Positions 53,027 to 61,840 of a DNA stretch of 64,000 nt are shown one piece after another; the stretch's first letter is position 1, and every line of letters starts with the position of its first letter. Source of the DNA: Bacteroidia bacterium (lineage in GTDB: Bacteria > Bacteroidota > Bacteroidia > J057 > JADKCL01); assembly GCA_020635905.1 (NCBI GenBank), contig JACJYV010000004.1, forward strand, positions 372,001 to 436,000, given 5' to 3'. The notes beneath the pieces were generated by a model. The model searched no databases. It was not told the DNA's origin and was given only the letters and a program-made list of their open reading frames with translations. Position numbers and translations under genes: made by a program.

Positions 53027-56000
53027 ATGCCGCGATTTTTAGCCCTTTGGGTGACCATTTTTCTGCTTGCTCCTGCCTTCACCTTTTCTCAGGCCCTGAT
53101 GGGCACCTACACCATAGGTGGAATCACCCCCGACTACGCAAGTTTCAATGGTGCGGTCTCGGCCCTGGTAACCAACGGAATCGCAGGCCCCGTCATTTTT
53201 GATGTGCGAAACGGGATTTATACAGAACAAGTTCATATCCCGCAGATTTTTGGCGTCTCTTCTGCCAATACGATTACTTTCCGTTCACAAAATGGCGACA
53301 GTTCTCAGGTGGTGTTGCAATTCAATTCACTCAATCCCGTGGAAAATTACACCTTGCTGCTGGATACCATGGATTATGTGACGGTGAGTAAAATCACGAT
53401 CCGGGCCAAAGGCAATACCTACGGACGGGCCCTGGTGCTCAGAGGAGGGGCAGATCACAACCAGATTCTCAATTGTGCACTGGAAAGTACGTCCGGAAAT
53501 GGTGTTTCTGATGACAAAGCCGTGGTTTATAATTCTGATCTGAGTCTGGACAATTATAACCTGATTCGTAATTGCCTCGTCAGGGGAGGAAATATTGGGA
53601 TTTATTTTCAGGGAATCTCGCCAACCCAACTGGAATCGGGTACCCGCCTGGAGCACAATCAGATCCAGGACAGTACCACTTCCCGCAGTGTGATGCTCTG
53701 GTATCAGGACAGTCTGACGGTTGAAAATAACCTGATCAGTTCTGAAACGCCTTCGTCGAGCTACCTGGCGCTGCAAATGCAAAGCTGTGAGGACATCAGC
53801 CTGACGGGAAACAGGGTGGAAATCAGCAAGGGAGGCTACGGATTGTACCTGAGCAGCGTCACGGCCGGGCTTTCGCCCAGCTTTCGGGTGGCCAATAACT
53901 TTGTTGCAACTGGTGGAAGTGGCATTTATTGGGGAATTTTCCTGGTCAATTGCCAGCATGCAGATGTGGTTTTCAACTCCGTGCATCATTTTGGCAGTAA
54001 TGCCCAGGGGGGAGCCCTTTGTTTCAGTGGTGGAACGGGAAATAAGCTTTTCAATAATATTCTGGCGGCCAGCGGGATCAATTATCCTTTCAGCGCGGTG
54101 CCTGTCGCCGTGGTGGATTCCATTGATTATAACGATTACTTTGCCAACGGGCCTTTTCTGGCAGACTGGAATGGCAACCAGACCAGTCTTTCTGCCCTGC
54201 AACTGGCCACAGGCCAGGATGCAAATTCCCTTGCAGTGGATCCCAATTTTTATTCTAACCTGGACCTTCATGCCACTCAGTTTTTCCTGGATGGTGCCGC
54301 TCGGCCTTTTACAGGAATTACCCAAGACATTGACGGCGATTCCCGCAACCTGACCACTCCTGATATGGGAGCAGACGAATTCAGTGCCCTCAGCCTGAAT
54401 GCGAAGCCAGTCGCGCTGGGCAGCTTCACTTTTCCTTATTGTGATTCTGTAATCAGCCCCACCGTTTCCATTGAAAATCAGGGATTAACTACGCTCACCA
54501 GTCTGCAAATCAACTGGTCAGTGAATGGCATCCTGCAAACACCCGTCAGTTTTTCTGGAAACCTTCCTGCTGGTGCCACTTCTGCACCCATCAATCTGGG
54601 CGCTTTCACCTTTGGGGCCGCCAATTCAGCCTGGGATTTTGTGGTATGGACCTCTCAACCCAATGGCAGTCCCGACCAGTTTACCGCCAATGACACCATC
54701 AAAAAACTCCAGTTTTACCGTCCTTTGCAGGGGTTTTACACCATTGGAGGCACTTCCCCAGACTTTACCACCATCAATGAAGCTGTTTACTTTCTGGAGA
54801 AGGGAGGAGTGTGCGACTCAGTGGTGTTCAATTTGCGACCGGGATTTTATAATGAGCAATTTACCCTCACAGAAATTCGCGGTGCCTCCTTATTAAATAA
54901 CATCACGTTTCAATCAGAATTTGGCGATACTTCCCAGGTGGAAATCAATTTCAGTGGCACTTCCACCCAAAACTACGTGGCCAACCTCGACAGCGCGGAT
55001 TTCATCCGCTTTCGCAACCTGACTTTCCGTTCCACAGGCACGACTTATTCCCGCATTATTCAACTGCAAAACGGGGCCTGCCTCAACCGCATCGTGGCCT
55101 GTCATCTGATTGCGCCTTTTCCCGCCACCACTTCCTACGGAAATCATGCCTGCATATACAGCCCTGCGACCAAAGACACCGCCAATCTTATTCGCGCCAA
55201 TCAGTTTAACGGGGGCGGCATGGGGATCGTTTTTGCCCAGAATTCGAGCGGCAGGGAAGGAGGAAACCGCATTTTGGAAAATAAGCTGCGCAATGTGCAA
55301 CGCATTTCTATCGACCTGTTTTCCCAGGAAAGGCTGGAAGTGAAGGCAAATCTCATTTCAGTCGATCTGTTGAATGCTTTGCCCACTGCGGGCAGGGGAG
55401 GAATCAGGCTGAATACCAGCCAAAACGACATTGAGATCAGCGGGAATAAAATTTGGGATCATATCACGGAAGGAGTGGAGATTATTTCGGGAAATTCTGT
55501 GATTGGGCGGGAAATGCTGATTGCCAATAACTTCATTTCGACCGAGGGAGACGGCCTTTTTGTGGGTCACAAAGGGGCTTTGGTGTTTGCGAATAATCTA
55601 TATTACCATAACGCAAACGACCTGGGAACCCATCGGGTATTGGAAATGGCAGGAACAGACCGTGTCATGGTTCGCAATAATAACCTGGTCAATAAATCTG
55701 CCCCCAACAGCCAGACTTATGTGCTTTTCTACGGTACTGGCAATACCAATTCTAATCTGGATTTCAATAATTATTATTCAGAAGGACTTAAGTTAACCCG
55801 CTTTAATTCCCTGGATTATAACACTTTAAATGCGTGGCAAAGTATCAGCGGACAGGATGCAAATTCATTTTCCGTGGATCCCCATTATTACAATACCCAG
55901 GACCTGCACATCTGCAATTCTGATTTGATTGGCCAGGGGGATAATTTGCCGAATGTTTACACGGATATTGACGGGGACGGTCGTCCCCTGCAGCAAACCA

Positions 56001-58183
56001 TTGGCGCAGACGAACTCATTGCCCTGGTAACCTTGCCTGAAGATACTACCATTTGTGCTCCCTTGAGCCTGGACGTCTATTTCCCCCTGGCTTTTTACCT
56101 CTGGAGCGACAGCAGCACCAGCCCCAGCCTGGTGGTTGATTCTTCAGGCATTTATTCTGTACAGATCATTTCTGCTTATTGTGGGGTGATTTCAGATACG
56201 ATTGCTGTCTATTCAATTGCCTCTTTGTCAGAGGGTTTGGGGCCAGACACTGTAGGCTGCGATTCAGTTTTGATTGGAATGGCTTATCCTTCAGTGAGTT
56301 ATCTCTGGAGTACGGGATCAACTTTGCCTCAGATTGTGGCCCCGGTCAGTGGAAATTATTCTGTCACCTATTCGGCCTCCTGTGGGGTGGTGAGCGATAC
56401 CCTGGCGGTAAATGTGGTGCCCCATCCCCACGGATTTTTGGGCCCAAATGTGCATGTTTGCGACGATACCCTGCTTTTGGTGGATCCGGGACCCTTGTAT
56501 AATTCCTTTTTGTGGTTTGACAATTCCACCAATCCTACTTACACCTTTCAGAACGTGGGCACTTACTGGGTTTCGGTCACGGATACCTTTGGCTGTGCGG
56601 GCAGCGATACTATTGTGGTCACCTTCAGCCAGTTCTGGCAGGGGGTCGATCTGGGGCCTGACACGACCCTTTGTCCGGGAAAAACTACGTTTTTCAATGC
56701 GGGAGGCGGCTACCAAAGCTATCTTTGGTCGGACAACAGCACCAACCAGTTGCTGATCACCAACCAACCTGGTCAATACTGGGTGCAAACCGTGGCCAAT
56801 GACGGATGCATCTATCAGGATACCATTTTGCTGAGTCCAGGCCTGGCTGCCCAGCCTTTCCTCGGCAACGACACCCTGATTTGTCAGGGCAGTACCCTGC
56901 AATTGGATGGGGGAGCTCAGTATGTGGCCTGGAACTGGCCCAGCGGGCCGTCTGTGCAGTTTTATAACGTAGCCTCTCCCGGCCAGTACACGGTCACGGT
57001 GACCGGCAACCAGGGCTGTAATGGTTCTGATACGATTTTGGTGGGTTTTCATCCCCTTCAATCTGTAGGCCTTGGTCCCAATCTGAGTTTTTGCCCGGGT
57101 GATACCTTTGCTTTAAGTCCGGGGAATAATTTTCAAACCTATCTCTGGCAGGATAATTCCAATCAACCAACTTTTCCTGCGGTTACGGCAGGAACTTACT
57201 ACGTAACTGCTACGGATTTTAATGGCTGTGTGGGATCTGACACGGTAAATTTGGGCCTTTACACCTTGCCTGTGGTCAATCTCGGGCCCGACCAGCAGGC
57301 CTGCGTGGGCGATACCATTCTGCTCAATGCAGGCAGCGGCCTGAATTCCTACCTCTGGAACCCTGGCAACAGCACCAATCAGACTCTGAATGTCCTCACA
57401 AGTGGCACCTACAGCGTAAATGTAACGGATTTGCATGGCTGTAAAGGCAGTGATGCCATTACCCTGAATTTTACTCAGCCACAATTCAGTCTGGGAGCAG
57501 ATACTGTTTTGTGTAACGGCAGTTCATTGCTTTTGAATGCGGGCAGCGGCTTCGTGGCTTACCTTTGGAGCCCGGGGGCTTCCACCAATTCCTCCTTGCT
57601 GGTGGATACCAGCGGAACTTATGCGGCCACCGTCACTGACGGGGATGGATGCACGGCTACTGATGCCATAAATGTAACTTTTGAGGGTCCAGTGGCAGAT
57701 TTTGCTTTCACTTCCAACCAGCTTTCCGTTTCCTTTGCGGATATATCTCAGGGCAATCCCCAAACCTGGGCCTGGGATTTTGGAGATGGAAATAACTCTG
57801 CAACTGCTTCTCCCAGCCATACTTACGCAGTTTCAGGTACTTATCAGGTTTGCCTCACGGTCACCAATGCCAACGGCTGCAGCGACCAGTATTGCGATTC
57901 TGTTACCGTTTTGGGAATTGGATTGCATGAAGATTTGAGTTTGCAGGTTTCCGTTTTCCCCAACCCAACCAGCGGGAGCATTTTTGTACGCAGCGAAGTG
58001 GGAGGGGAGTTTCTGGCCTTACTGGCTGATTTGCAGGGCAGAATTCTCAAAAAAACCTCTCTGATAATGGAATCAGGCCGTGATCAGGAAGTGGATTTGC
58101 AGGGAATTTCTCAGGGAATTTACCTGTTGAGGTTGCAGTCTGGCGACCGCCAAACGGTTTTCAGAATAGAATTTGTGGAATAA
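53027..58183 (+). CDS. Giant T9SS surface protein: beta-helix, eight repeats, PKD
   Basis: A 1718-residue secreted protein. The signal peptide is MPRFLALWVTIFLLAPAFTFSQ. Residues about 25-450 and about 565-1000 are two similar units, each opening with GTYTIGG(I/T)xPDY-type sequence and continuing as right-handed beta-helix repeats (NRVEISKGGYGLYLSS; NKIWDHITEGVEII), each closing with a DIDGDxR...GADE motif. Between the units is a CARDB-like segment. Eight Ig-like repeats of about 70 residues follow (about 1002-1555), then a PKD domain (WAWDFGDGNNSATASPSHTY), then a T9SS sorting domain (FPNPTSGSIFVRSE ... GIYLLRLQSG). It is probably an adhesin or carbohydrate-active surface protein; no catalytic residues are clear. 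Confidence 0.9.
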   Translation: MPRFLALWVTIFLLAPAFTFSQALMGTYTIGGITPDYASFNGAVSALVTNGIAGPVIFDVRNGIYTEQVHIPQIFGVSSANTITFRSQNGDSSQVVLQFNSLNPVENYTLLLDTMDYVTVSKITIRAKGNTYGRALVLRGGADHNQILNCALESTSGNGVSDDKAVVYNSDLSLDNYNLIRNCLVRGGNIGIYFQGISPTQLESGTRLEHNQIQDSTTSRSVMLWYQDSLTVENNLISSETPSSSYLALQMQSCEDISLTGNRVEISKGGYGLYLSSVTAGLSPSFRVANNFVATGGSGIYWGIFLVNCQHADVVFNSVHHFGSNAQGGALCFSGGTGNKLFNNILAASGINYPFSAVPVAVVDSIDYNDYFANGPFLADWNGNQTSLSALQLATGQDANSLAVDPNFYSNLDLHATQFFLDGAARPFTGITQDIDGDSRNLTTPDMGADEFSALSLNAKPVALGSFTFPYCDSVISPTVSIENQGLTTLTSLQINWSVNGILQTPVSFSGNLPAGATSAPINLGAFTFGAANSAWDFVVWTSQPNGSPDQFTANDTIKKLQFYRPLQGFYTIGGTSPDFTTINEAVYFLEKGGVCDSVVFNLRPGFYNEQFTLTEIRGASLLNNITFQSEFGDTSQVEINFSGTSTQNYVANLDSADFIRFRNLTFRSTGTTYSRIIQLQNGACLNRIVACHLIAPFPATTSYGNHACIYSPATKDTANLIRANQFNGGGMGIVFAQNSSGREGGNRILENKLRNVQRISIDLFSQERLEVKANLISVDLLNALPTAGRGGIRLNTSQNDIEISGNKIWDHITEGVEIISGNSVIGREMLIANNFISTEGDGLFVGHKGALVFANNLYYHNANDLGTHRVLEMAGTDRVMVRNNNLVNKSAPNSQTYVLFYGTGNTNSNLDFNNYYSEGLKLTRFNSLDYNTLNAWQSISGQDANSFSVDPHYYNTQDLHICNSDLIGQGDNLPNVYTDIDGDGRPLQQTIGADELIALVTLPEDTTICAPLSLDVYFPLAFYLWSDSSTSPSLVVDSSGIYSVQIISAYCGVISDTIAVYSIASLSEGLGPDTVGCDSVLIGMAYPSVSYLWSTGSTLPQIVAPVSGNYSVTYSASCGVVSDTLAVNVVPHPHGFLGPNVHVCDDTLLLVDPGPLYNSFLWFDNSTNPTYTFQNVGTYWVSVTDTFGCAGSDTIVVTFSQFWQGVDLGPDTTLCPGKTTFFNAGGGYQSYLWSDNSTNQLLITNQPGQYWVQTVANDGCIYQDTILLSPGLAAQPFLGNDTLICQGSTLQLDGGAQYVAWNWPSGPSVQFYNVASPGQYTVTVTGNQGCNGSDTILVGFHPLQSVGLGPNLSFCPGDTFALSPGNNFQTYLWQDNSNQPTFPAVTAGTYYVTATDFNGCVGSDTVNLGLYTLPVVNLGPDQQACVGDTILLNAGSGLNSYLWNPGNSTNQTLNVLTSGTYSVNVTDLHGCKGSDAITLNFTQPQFSLGADTVLCNGSSLLLNAGSGFVAYLWSPGASTNSSLLVDTSGTYAATVTDGDGCTATDAINVTFEGPVADFAFTSNQLSVSFADISQGNPQTWAWDFGDGNNSATASPSHTYAVSGTYQVCLTVTNANGCSDQYCDSVTVLGIGLHEDLSLQVSVFPNPTSGSIFVRSEVGGEFLALLADLQGRILKKTSLIMESGRDQEVDLQGISQGIYLLRLQSGDRQTVFRIEFVE
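56031..57690 (+). repeat. Eight tandem repeats of about 208 bp within the giant gene
   Basis: Units begin near 56031, 56237, 56437, 56650, 56860, 57070, 57282 and 57491. Each encodes LGxDxxxC...xYLW...STNP...GxYxVxVTDxxGCxGSDT, about 70 residues. Two cysteines per unit are conserved, probably one disulfide each. The last two units are the most alike (LLNAGSG shared). Confidence 0.85.
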
Positions 58184-58226
58184 AAATCAGGTTAGTGGAT
58201 TTTAGACTAATATAAATTGAATTCCC

Positions 58227-58613
58227 CTAATCACAATTACACGGAAATTCTTTGTCCAGCCTGATCACAGTCACCACCACGTGGCTGTGTTTGTCCTGAT
58301 CGTCGGCGATGATGATGCGAACCTTGTCGCCCGTCAGGGCATCCTCCTTTTCCAGGGCATAGCGCATTTCTCCTTTGTTTTTGCCTGATTTCGCACAATT
58401 CACCTCGCCGTACTGATACACATCTTCGACCAACGCGGGTCCGATTTTGCGGCAATCCATTCTGCATTTGGCGTGGCGGCTATAAACCAGGTCTTTGGTA
58501 TGGTTGCGATTAGGGAAATCGCAGGCAGAATCGTCGCCCAGGCATTGCTTGCAAAGGGCGGCGAGAAGTACCCCGGCCAGGATGATAAAAAATCTGACAA
58601 ATCCTCTTTTCAT
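58227..58613 (-). CDS. DUF4258 domain protein with N-terminal signal
   Basis: A 128-residue protein with a hydrophobic N-terminus (FVRFFIILAGVLLAALCKQC; signal peptide or anchor). The DUF4258 hallmark YSRHAKCRMDCRKIG lies near residues 44-58, followed by beta strands (GEMRYALEK; KVRIIIADD; HVVVTVIRLD). The fold is related to RelE-like small toxins, but this copy is exported and has eight cysteines, so a toxin role is unlikely. It is convergent with the giant gene, 43 nt apart, and is a single gene. Confidence 0.82.
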   Translation of the reverse strand: MKRGFVRFFIILAGVLLAALCKQCLGDDSACDFPNRNHTKDLVYSRHAKCRMDCRKIGPALVEDVYQYGEVNCAKSGKNKGEMRYALEKEDALTGDKVRIIIADDQDKHSHVVVTVIRLDKEFPCNCD

Positions 58614-58670
58614 GGGAATGATGCGTTTGGAATCTGAATTTAGCGAATTCTTCTAAAAATCCCTCAACTC

Positions 58671-61600
58671 TCAGGAAGCCCGTTGATCCTGCAGAAATCT
58701 GGCCAGGCGATCGGCTACATCGTCGTAATTATAGCCTCCGTCCACTTTTTTCAGACCTTTGAAATACTTTTTGGCCAGCTCTGCAGCGGAAATGGTAAAA
58801 TAATTGTCCTCAAGCCAGTTCTCAATATCAGAAAGTTGCAGTGGTAAAAACTGGGGTGCAGATCTCAGGTATAATTCACGGTATTTGTCCCGAAATTCAT
58901 CAATCTTGGCTGAAACTGAATTGATTTTGCGATTGGTGGCCCCTTTTCCAATGAAATTGATCTTACCACCTGCGGCAGCCGCCCATTCAATGGCGAAAAA
59001 CATCCAGATTTTCGGGCGGTTACCACCTGATTTTACCGCCAGATTGAGATCAACCAGATAATCCAGCAGGCGATCCACCCCGTCTGCATTCCAATGCTCA
59101 ACTGCCAGGTTGAAGCTGAAAAGCAGGGTTTCATGCGAATCCATTCCCCTCATTAAATAGTCTTCCAGACTCATTTTTTCATTGCCCAGCAGCCGGTTGA
59201 AATAGGATTCAAAGGAATCATTCAAACCCGTACGCTGCTCAAAATCCCAGTAATTTTCGATTCTGAAGACCCTGATTTTCTGTTCCGTACGGACAAATTC
59301 ACCCTGAACCCAGTTCAGGAAAGTGCTGATTCCTTGTTTTTGTTCACCGTACAAAACCACGGTTTGCACGGTAGGCAACCATCTACGAGCAAAAATTTCA
59401 TTGGAGAACCAGGATTTTGCTTCTTTTAAGCCAAGCGAGCCAGAATCCAGTCCAGCGAGGATATCCTGCACATGCGGCCTTTGGCCTCTCTGTGTTTCCA
59501 GCCATTCTTTTTCACCTGCATTTTTTACATGACTTTCCAGACCCCGCCAAATTCTCGAATCGGGTTTGAAGCCCCAGTTGCGCAATTCCTCAAACCAGTT
59601 TTGCGCTTCCCGAAAGTCTTCAGATTTTTCAATCAGCAGGGCATAGGTTTCCACGGAAGGAGTGATGCCGTCCCGGGCCATTTCATCAAAGGCCCATTTC
59701 CGTTGCCATCCCAATTCCGTCTTATCCAGTAATAAATGATAGGTTTCCAGGTTTGGAACCACTTCACGGGACCTCATTTCTTCAAATAATCTTTGGCCTT
59801 CTTCGAAGTGATCCGTCTTTTGAAACAGGAGGTTATATGTTTCAATCACAGGTTTGATTCCCCGCTCATAAAGCTGTGACATCCAGTCTCTTGCCGCGGA
59901 ATAATCTGAAGCTTTCTGTAGAAGGGAATGAAAGGAATCCAGCGTAGGCTCGAGAGCAGAATCAATCAGTTTTCCGAACCAATCTCTGGCAGAAATAAAC
60001 GTTTTGGACTTCTGAATCAGCAGGTTATAGGTATTCAGGTTGGGTTTCCCACCTTTCTCCTTCAGGTAATCGACCAGTTTTTGGGCCTCATCTCCATCCT
60101 TTGCTTCCCTGATCAGGCGATTGATAGAGGCAGGGGTTGCGATCAGGAAATCAATTTCCCGCAACAATATTTCCAATTCAGTTTCCTTTTCAGGCCAATG
60201 AAAATCGGGTTCTGCATAGGAAATGTTTGCAGTTGAGGAATTGGGTTGCTGATAACCTGCCAGGGAAATTTCCAGTCTGGGGGGAACCCTGGGCGCTGAT
60301 TTTTCACCCAGGGAAGAAGGGAATTCACCTGAACCCAAAAGCCATAATTCGAGTTCTGTAGAGGGAATTTGAGGTGAATCTGATTCTGAACCCGGAGAAA
60401 TGGTATGCCCAAAACTACTTTTCTGGGAAAATTTATCCCCGTTTTGGGCTTCTTTAAGGAATATTTCCACTTTCAATCCGCGGGCCAGGAGATTATTGCG
60501 CAAATTATCCCCGTATTCCCGATCCATTTGGCGAACCCAGATATTGACTTCCGTGGGTTCAGGTTCAGTGGGAGTTTCGGCCGCATCAGGAGTATTTTTT
60601 CGGTCGAATTCTCTGATTTTTTCCCGCACGGCCTCCATGATTTTGGCAAATTCCCTTTCCTCATCCGTTTCAGGCCAGAAAAAGTCAGGATTTTGGAAGG
60701 TGGATCCACCTTTGGTTGCGGGTTGATTTTGATTGGGGTTAATTATTTCAGGCAGGCCTATTTCAAGAGTTTCCTGTCCTTTTTCACCCAGAATAAAATT
60801 TCCCTGCACCTCGCTCAGATCGTGCAAAAGTCTGATCTTCAGTTTATAATCTACAGGTTGTAAAGGAAAAGTTGCGGTTCCTCCCGTTGGATAGAAAGTC
60901 TGGCTTTGCTGAGATTGATACTGACCTGCTGTGCCTGTCCCTGCAACAAATTCCAGGTGAATTTTCCAGCCTTCAGCCTGCAATCTGGCTTCCAGGGCGG
61001 CGGCAAATGAGCGGTCCTGTTCCCGGGCTTCCAGTAGAATATCTACCTGGCCGCTGCGCGGAACATTTATTCTGGGTTCCTCACCCTGGTTTTGGGTTTG
61101 ATTTGGATTTGCATCCAGTTCTATTTCAGGAATTTGAAGCTCCAGCTGGCCATATTTCAGGGAGCCTGATTCAGATTTGATTTCGTCGAAAAGGGTTTTG
61201 GCCTCTTCTTTCTGCCCCTGAAGCAGTTGTTCAATGCCTTTGCTGTAAAAAATCAGTGATTTCACGGATTCCAGCGGCTTTTCAAGCTTTTGCAAGAGGT
61301 CAGAAAGGCGAATGGCAGAAGTTGTTTTCTTTTCCTCAAGGGCGATTTGTACCTCTTTGGCAATGGTTTCAGCCGCATTTTCAGGATTGAGATAGGCTAA
61401 TGCAGTCCAGCGCTGGGTTTCGGCCACCCGTTTGCGGTAACGGTCTGCTTCCAGGTCATCGAGTTCCTGCTCGGCATACCATTGCATAAACTGGGCCAGT
61501 TCGGCCAGGCGTTGCTGCCCGAAACGGGGATCATCCACCAGCAAATCCAGCAGGTGGTCACGGATCTCAGGGCGCATGGTATATGCTTCAGCGCCAGACT

Positions 61601-61838
61601 CTTCGCACAATTCTGAAAGCAGCAAATCAGAAACAGCAATCCACGGAATGGCCAGAAATTTTCCCCTGATATCAGCCCGAAAATGGTACCAAACGCGGTA
61701 GCAAAGATCGGGATTGAGGGTAAATGGAAAGGCGGCATGCATGGCAAAATGCAGGTGGGCCTCCCCGGGAAAGCGCGCGCTGAAACCTGCCACCTTGTCG
61801 GCGGCAATTTGTTTCAATATGTGGCGCGGCAAAGCCAT
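58671..61838 (-). CDS. Protein with PPR-like repeats and STAND-like C-terminus, partner of MoxR-VWA
   Basis: A 1055-residue protein. The ATG at 61838 lies 2 nt after the VWA gene stop; a longer in-frame start lies inside that gene and is rejected. Residues 1-240 are helical. Two similar alpha/beta segments follow (VDILLEAREQDRSFAAALEA near 265 and VNIWVRQMDREYGDNLRNNL near 425) that resemble TIR-like folds. Residues 567-758 are six in-phase 32-residue repeats like pentatricopeptide repeats. From about 820, VVLYGEQKQGISTF looks like a decayed P-loop (no Lys before Ser/Thr), with WMFFAIEWAAAAG and a helical end, suggesting an inactive STAND-type module. It is the third gene of the MoxR-VWA operon. 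Confidence 0.8.
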   Translation of the reverse strand: MALPRHILKQIAADKVAGFSARFPGEAHLHFAMHAAFPFTLNPDLCYRVWYHFRADIRGKFLAIPWIAVSDLLLSELCEESGAEAYTMRPEIRDHLLDLLVDDPRFGQQRLAELAQFMQWYAEQELDDLEADRYRKRVAETQRWTALAYLNPENAAETIAKEVQIALEEKKTTSAIRLSDLLQKLEKPLESVKSLIFYSKGIEQLLQGQKEEAKTLFDEIKSESGSLKYGQLELQIPEIELDANPNQTQNQGEEPRINVPRSGQVDILLEAREQDRSFAAALEARLQAEGWKIHLEFVAGTGTAGQYQSQQSQTFYPTGGTATFPLQPVDYKLKIRLLHDLSEVQGNFILGEKGQETLEIGLPEIINPNQNQPATKGGSTFQNPDFFWPETDEEREFAKIMEAVREKIREFDRKNTPDAAETPTEPEPTEVNIWVRQMDREYGDNLRNNLLARGLKVEIFLKEAQNGDKFSQKSSFGHTISPGSESDSPQIPSTELELWLLGSGEFPSSLGEKSAPRVPPRLEISLAGYQQPNSSTANISYAEPDFHWPEKETELEILLREIDFLIATPASINRLIREAKDGDEAQKLVDYLKEKGGKPNLNTYNLLIQKSKTFISARDWFGKLIDSALEPTLDSFHSLLQKASDYSAARDWMSQLYERGIKPVIETYNLLFQKTDHFEEGQRLFEEMRSREVVPNLETYHLLLDKTELGWQRKWAFDEMARDGITPSVETYALLIEKSEDFREAQNWFEELRNWGFKPDSRIWRGLESHVKNAGEKEWLETQRGQRPHVQDILAGLDSGSLGLKEAKSWFSNEIFARRWLPTVQTVVLYGEQKQGISTFLNWVQGEFVRTEQKIRVFRIENYWDFEQRTGLNDSFESYFNRLLGNEKMSLEDYLMRGMDSHETLLFSFNLAVEHWNADGVDRLLDYLVDLNLAVKSGGNRPKIWMFFAIEWAAAAGGKINFIGKGATNRKINSVSAKIDEFRDKYRELYLRSAPQFLPLQLSDIENWLEDNYFTISAAELAKKYFKGLKKVDGGYNYDDVADRLARFLQDQRAS
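59565..60140 (-). repeat. Six in-frame 96-nt repeats encoding PPR-like units
   Basis: Six consecutive 96-nt units run with no gaps; the five at 59565-60044 are clear and the first, at 60045-60140, is diverged. Each encodes 32 residues with the pattern P-x3-TYxxLxxKxxxxxxAxxWFxxxxxxGxx. This is the PPR helix pair shortened by three residues relative to the usual 35. Confidence 0.8.
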
Positions 61839-61840
61839 TT

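Noticed and set aside
53327..54325. 332-codon minus-strand frame inside the giant surface protein gene
   Set aside because: It is antisense to a beta-helix region with clear repeats; no independent support.
56031..57690. CRISPR-like array
   Set aside because: The repeats are in-frame protein modules of about 208 bp with diverged sequence, not short identical repeats with spacers.
58227..58613. Toxin of a toxin-antitoxin pair (DUF4258 is RelE-like)
   Set aside because: The protein has an export signal and many cysteines, and no antitoxin-like gene is beside it.
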